64,000 nucleotides of DNA, taken from assembly GCA_005406025.1 (NCBI GenBank), contig BGZK01000491.1:124001-188000 (forward strand), written 5' to 3'. Shown piece after piece: positions 59,481-64,000 of the stretch; the stretch's first letter is position 1; every line of letters starts with the position of its first letter. The notes under the pieces were generated by a model that saw nothing but the letters and a program-made list of their open reading frames with translations, had not been told where the DNA came from and did no database searches. This DNA comes from Eumeta japonica. Its lineage: Eukaryota > Arthropoda > Insecta > Lepidoptera > Psychidae. The translations under genes and the position numbers were made by a program.

Positions 59481-61984
59481 AAAAGATCTGAATTATACTT
59501 TTGGAAAAGCTATTTCGAATGGTTTCTTACCTAAAAAAATGTTGAAGAAAAATTACCTTTATAAACGTATTACATGATCGACACACTCGACTGTGATTTC
59601 TAAAACAAAATCCGTTTTCTTTAAAATCTAAGTAAAAAATATTCTTCAATATTCTCTCCTTATAAATTTTAATACGATATCTTATTAAATTAATTATAAC
59701 AGTCAACTTTTCTATCACTATCGAAGCTCGTGCACTCGGACATCAGCACTCGTCTCCTTTCCACGATTTTCTCTCTACAGCTTATCTACTTTTCCTTCCT
59801 GAGATCGGATTTGAATCTTCTATTCTATTTTCATATTCCAATTTTAAATCTAACGCGAACCCTCATTTGCGAAACTAAGCAGGAAGACCGGATGCCTCAC
59901 ATGCCACCTACTCCTAGATCCGCTACTACAATATGTGTGTATTGTATGATATACATATATATTGGCATTTATACTCGGTAGAACGAAGCGATATAATTAA
60001 TATTTTCTTCTCTCAATCTGCTAATTAGTAAATACAAATACAAAACTATTTTGTCAAAGCCACATCCAATCGATATTCGATAGTCTAAGAACATTTTCTA
60101 CATCCTTGCGGGCGATGCCCGGAGCGTCGGCAAGTATATATGTATACTGTACTCCCGAACGCTTACGTACGCGAGTATTTAAAAATAATTCGACACAATC
60201 AATATAGCGTCCTCTGTGTTTCACTGGAGGCATCTCGCTGAAACTGATTGCACGAAATTCAAAATAGACCTGAAATGTATTCACCGCCGCGCGCTAGGCG
60301 CCGCTGTAAGTCTTTCGGCTTTCGTGAAAAAAAAAAGTTTCTCTCGCGAACCATAGATTATCTATGCACTATATAGTTGTAAACTTTCCCTAGACCGTAT
60401 TAAAAGCTCAGACTCCTTAATTTTTCATTTGTTTTCTAAATAAACACTATGTAGAAAATAAATGAAAAAATTGTAAAATTTACAAAATTTATCTCATCAA
60501 CCCATTAATTGCATTAACTTCTTGATCATTATTTATCATTTATTTTTATAATTAGGTAACGCCATCTTTACGTTATAATATTACAGTTTACAAAACTATA
60601 TACTCGCTATCGAATGTATTAAATAATTTGAATGAAATCATTTAATTTGCAGTCGTCTCCGGTAGAGGCGCTGTATTGAGTTCCATACAAAAAATCTGTA
60701 ATCGCTAGCGAATACAGTATTGTAAACAAAACAAAATCAAAATAAAGGTGCTTTTCTTATTTTTTTTCTGTTTGCAATAACTAACATTAAAAACAATCGT
60801 AATCACTGTTCAAAAAGATTTTTCACGAAAGAAAGTGATAAATTTAATTAATACTACTGTTTTTCCGCTTACACAAAACCCGTTGGAAACGGGTACCAAA
60901 ACCGCTACAACGAATACCAGTATTATTGTACGCCATGTCAGGCATTAACAATATATATATAATAATAATTCGATTTCTGTGAATTAAATCATACGTCTTT
61001 CCACAAATAATATACACCTGTTTTAAATTACTACAATAATATGAATATATTTTAAATTACCCATTGAATAGATAAGGTAGAACAGAATGTTGACGCCAAA
61101 TTTCAGTAGTCACTGTGAATGAAAAATATGGAACACTTTGTTTCGCACGATTTATAAGGCTGAGATAGTGAAGAATCTTACGACTTTTAACTTCTTTGAG
61201 GTTTCAATTTTATATCACTATGTCGTCACAATATTTAATCGACTTTCGCAATTTTATAATGAGATTAGAGTGTGGTCACGCCTTGAGGCGAAGCCCTTAG
61301 GGTCCCCGGGATCTTCTCATCAAATGATACCAGCGATGGGAATTTTCTTAAACACTCTTTATTTTACTTTCCATTGTTATTATTTTTTACTCAGCTTTAT
61401 GCACTACTTATTGCACTAATATAATTCCTTATTTTCTACATTATTCGCGAACTCTGTACCCATATCTCTACCATATATTACTTCAAATTTTTGTTATGGC
61501 GAGCTCCCAACATTTCAACTTATAAATAGAACTATTATTCATCTCTAACAAGCATAGAGGTCTCATGCTCCAAAACAACGTACTTTACCATATCTTCATT
61601 ACGGGTCACCATTTTATTGATGACGATTTAAATTTTATTATCCAAAAAGTGCAAGATTTCATAAAATTACAGAAAAAAAAATTAATAAACAAATAAATAA
61701 AATAACATTTTCTTTCAGAAAGGCACATAACAATAGAAAAAAGTATCTCGCTAATTCCACTATTTATTCATATCTGCATATACAACAGAAACTTAGATCC
61801 ATTTAATTAATAGTCATAAGTCTTGCGAAACACTTTCGTGTTAGACAAATAGATCATTATTTCCACTATTTTGAAATATCAAAGCTTACATATGATACCA
61901 TCAAACCATATATTTCGTTGTTTGTATTGATTTTCTCAAAAAAAGTCACAAAAAAAAAGAAACTTTAAGTAGAAGTAAATTAAT

Positions 61985-62190
61985 CTGCCAGTACTTCTAC
62001 AAGTCGCCGCGCATTCGTCAACAGCGCGCCGGCGTCGAATAAACGGTAATAACTCAGTTCGTCCCACGTTCACGTTAACTGTGCTTCTCTCGTTTTCTGA
62101 ATCATAAACACAACCCAGATTTTTACGGAGCAGCAAACGTACGCCCGGGAGTATAATGACGTATTTCTGGCGGGTTCGCCCCGAAATAGT
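61985..62190. other. CpG-richer noncoding patch
   Basis: Contains AACAGCGCGCCGGCGTCG and ACGTACGCCCGGGAG. The minus-strand open frame of 95 codons has no recognisable motif. No splice pair is evident. Confidence 0.3.
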
Positions 62191-63234
62191 CAGCCGCAAT
62201 GGAAAAAATAACGATGTTTTCAATTACTACAACAAACGAAAAAAATTTAAGTGTGACGGATATTTATAATAAAAATAAAATAAAATGACGTGTACCTACT
62301 TTTAATTTTCTATATACCTATCGAAATTCATTTGATTATCCATAATTCTAAAATCTTCTCATTTACTAAACTTAGTAAGGGTAAACCTATGTTGATGTAC
62401 ATAAATGGTTTTGAAAACGTGGACTGTCAATCTTAACTCAATATGTTATCGTACTTATTTAATTATTGTTGCTATAGTATTGTGTAAGTAATTTATTATT
62501 TAGAGTAATAAAACAATAGTAATAATTATAAACAAAAAAATAAAATAACAGAATAATTCCCCTTTAAAGTAAATAACGGAACAGATTCCCCTTATTTATA
62601 TAGCAATGCGTGGGCGTAGGTGTTTATGTGGCGCAATTGTTGATTAGAATATTCTAGATTAGAAATTGGTTATCATATCAAATGTGATATGTTTACGACT
62701 TTGATTTTTTTTTAATTAAATTGTTTGTTTACAATTAAGAAATGTACATCTTCTGTTTTTCCTAGTGTTTACTTTCATTCGTTCTCAATCATCGAACCGC
62801 ATTAGTGATGTATCTCAAAAAAATTTTATGGCCTTTATTTTTTTAATTGCTCGATTTTGGCCGTACCTTAAATTGCATAAGTAACCATACCTAATTCAAA
62901 ACTATATTTATCATCGGATTAGTATTTTTAGACTGACAACTCTAACGAACACAATCCAACCTAATTGACCTTATTAACCATCAATTGGCGCGATTTTAAT
63001 TCATATTTATGTTTGGGGTCCAATCGATGTATTTTGAACCTTCCATATCCTTATTTAAATTTCGTCCACCCTTTTTCCGACCACCTCGCCAACATCCACA
63101 CTTACGCGTTCATCCTTCTTGACTCACACGATATTATTTATTTCCATTACGTACATTACGCAATAAATATAAATTACGTACGCCGATCGACTAAATTGTC
63201 GACTGTTCGCATATAGCCAGCCCACAGAACAATC

Positions 63235-63735
63235 CCACCACCTCCCATGGCCCCTCCATGTCATATGAAACGAATCGCATAAGCGCCGCGGGACACCGAT
63301 AAATCTAGTCTAATCATGCATTTCAGATTCTTTATTTCAACTCCATGGCATCGTAACGACTGTCCCTTTATAGGGCTCGCAGACGCCGCGGCCCACAGGA
63401 CAGTCTGAATCCATACCGATTTATGGAAACAACAACGACGACGACCTTCGTGGCAAAAACGTAGCGTGTTGACGGACGGCGGGTCAATTGCGTCTCGACG
63501 GGATAGCACAATGAGCGCTCGTAGAATACCTCTCTGTGTGGGACGAGATGCGACGCTCCGTTGAAAATAGCTCCGGTTATCGCGTCGGACGGAGGCGAGC
63601 CCCCTGCGGCCGTGTAATTGCAGCCGCTGCGACACAATTCCAGGACGACGGGGCATAGATCAGAGGGCCGCAGATGCGACCCTATCACTTTTTAGGCCCT
63701 ACCTCGTCTTAGCGACGACGGGCGTTCAGCCGCAA
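63235..63735. other. Long CpG-rich block
   Basis: A 0.5-kb GC-rich block (AGACGCCGCGGCCCAC, GTTGACGGACGGCGGG, TCGCGTCGGACGGAGGCG). Two overlapping minus-strand open frames (63261-63656 and 63368-63688) in different frames show the loss of stops expected of GC-rich DNA and look unlike known proteins. Best read as a promoter or enhancer island, possibly with a noncoding first exon of the minus-strand gene. Confidence 0.35.
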
Positions 63736-64000
63736 ATTAAAAAAAAAAGCTGAAAACCTGGTAGAGTCGGACACCCGTGTCCACGGTTCTGTCATGGGAG
63801 TTGGACTCACACGAAGGAAGGAAGTCCGAGGAGTAAAACAAACTGAAAGTTCCAATTGCACTAAGAATATGTAGATCCGATATCCGTAACGCTTTAAAAA
63901 TTTAATCTAAGGTAATATGAGCACAATGAAAATGTTTGAATGGTAGGTAGATAGCTATTGTATTAAAATTTGTAGGCGTTGCCCTAAATTTCCATGTGTG

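Larger units (their letters stand above)
54965..64000. other. Upstream or 5'-UTR intron region of the NDRG-family gene
   Basis: No coding exon was recognised here. The region is richer in CpG-dense patches than the introns (55.1-56.4, 59.34-59.48, 60.05-60.33, 61.99-62.19 and 63.24-63.73 kb), which suggests promoter or enhancer DNA. It also holds a SINE and one Helitron-like copy. Between these, the sequence is AT-rich with nothing supportable. Confidence 0.4.

Noticed and set aside
63261..63688. Two overlapping 106-131-codon minus-strand frames
   Set aside because: Different frames over the same CpG-rich DNA, with no motif and no splice evidence.

Overview
The window looks like intron-dominated nuclear DNA from an insect, most probably a moth or butterfly (Lepidoptera). 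It is strongly AT-rich with scattered CpG-rich islands, has no bacterial-style gene packing, and carries transposon families that I associate with Lepidoptera: an RTE-clade LINE with an (ATT)n tail, Jockey-type LINEs ending in TTGATT-like tails, short Helitron-like elements with CTAG ends, and tRNA-derived SINEs. No complete host gene lies in the window.

The only host gene I can support is on the minus strand. Two short exons with good splice sites (20516-20566 and 1211-1274) join in frame. Together they encode the N-terminal start of the NDRG alpha/beta-hydrolase-like domain (insect MESK2/CG2082-type, often named protein NDRG3). A third candidate, at 54932-54964 in a CpG-rich block with a TATA-like element, supplies an ATG, an 11-codon N-terminus and a phase-0 donor that fits the next exon. 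If so, the gene runs right to left through the window, with introns of about 34.4 kb (20567-54931) and 19.2 kb (1275-20515), and continues beyond base 1. A sequence on the gene's strand at 43909-43912 has the back-to-back acceptor/donor form of a recursive splice site.

Most of the rest is transposon debris inside these introns. Left part (1-20 kb): a Harbinger-like MITE (1539-1920), a 26-bp tandem repeat, a Gypsy integrase tail with a possible LTR (13030-13470), a Jockey 3' end (12850-12948), dispersed repeats and CpG islands at 5.6, 7.2 and 16 kb. Middle (20-45 kb): a broken Jockey LINE (24108-25581), a nearly full-length but frameshifted RTE LINE (35126-39551, minus) between direct repeats of about 200-230 bp, CpG islands at 28.5 and 44.6 kb, and a SINE at 44.1 kb. 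Right part (45-64 kb): a LINE 3' fragment (45155-45460), a SINE, a 1.9-kb foldback element with arms of about 450 bp (48200-50140), two inverted copies of a Helitron-like repeat (52752-53411 and 57352-57969), the candidate first exon and promoter near 55 kb, and CpG-rich blocks at 59.4, 62.1 and 63.5 kb.

Most small open frames are AT-rich or CpG-island chance frames and are not called as genes. No rRNA, functional tRNA, CRISPR array or host operon was seen. All family assignments come from reading motifs by eye; no database search was run.
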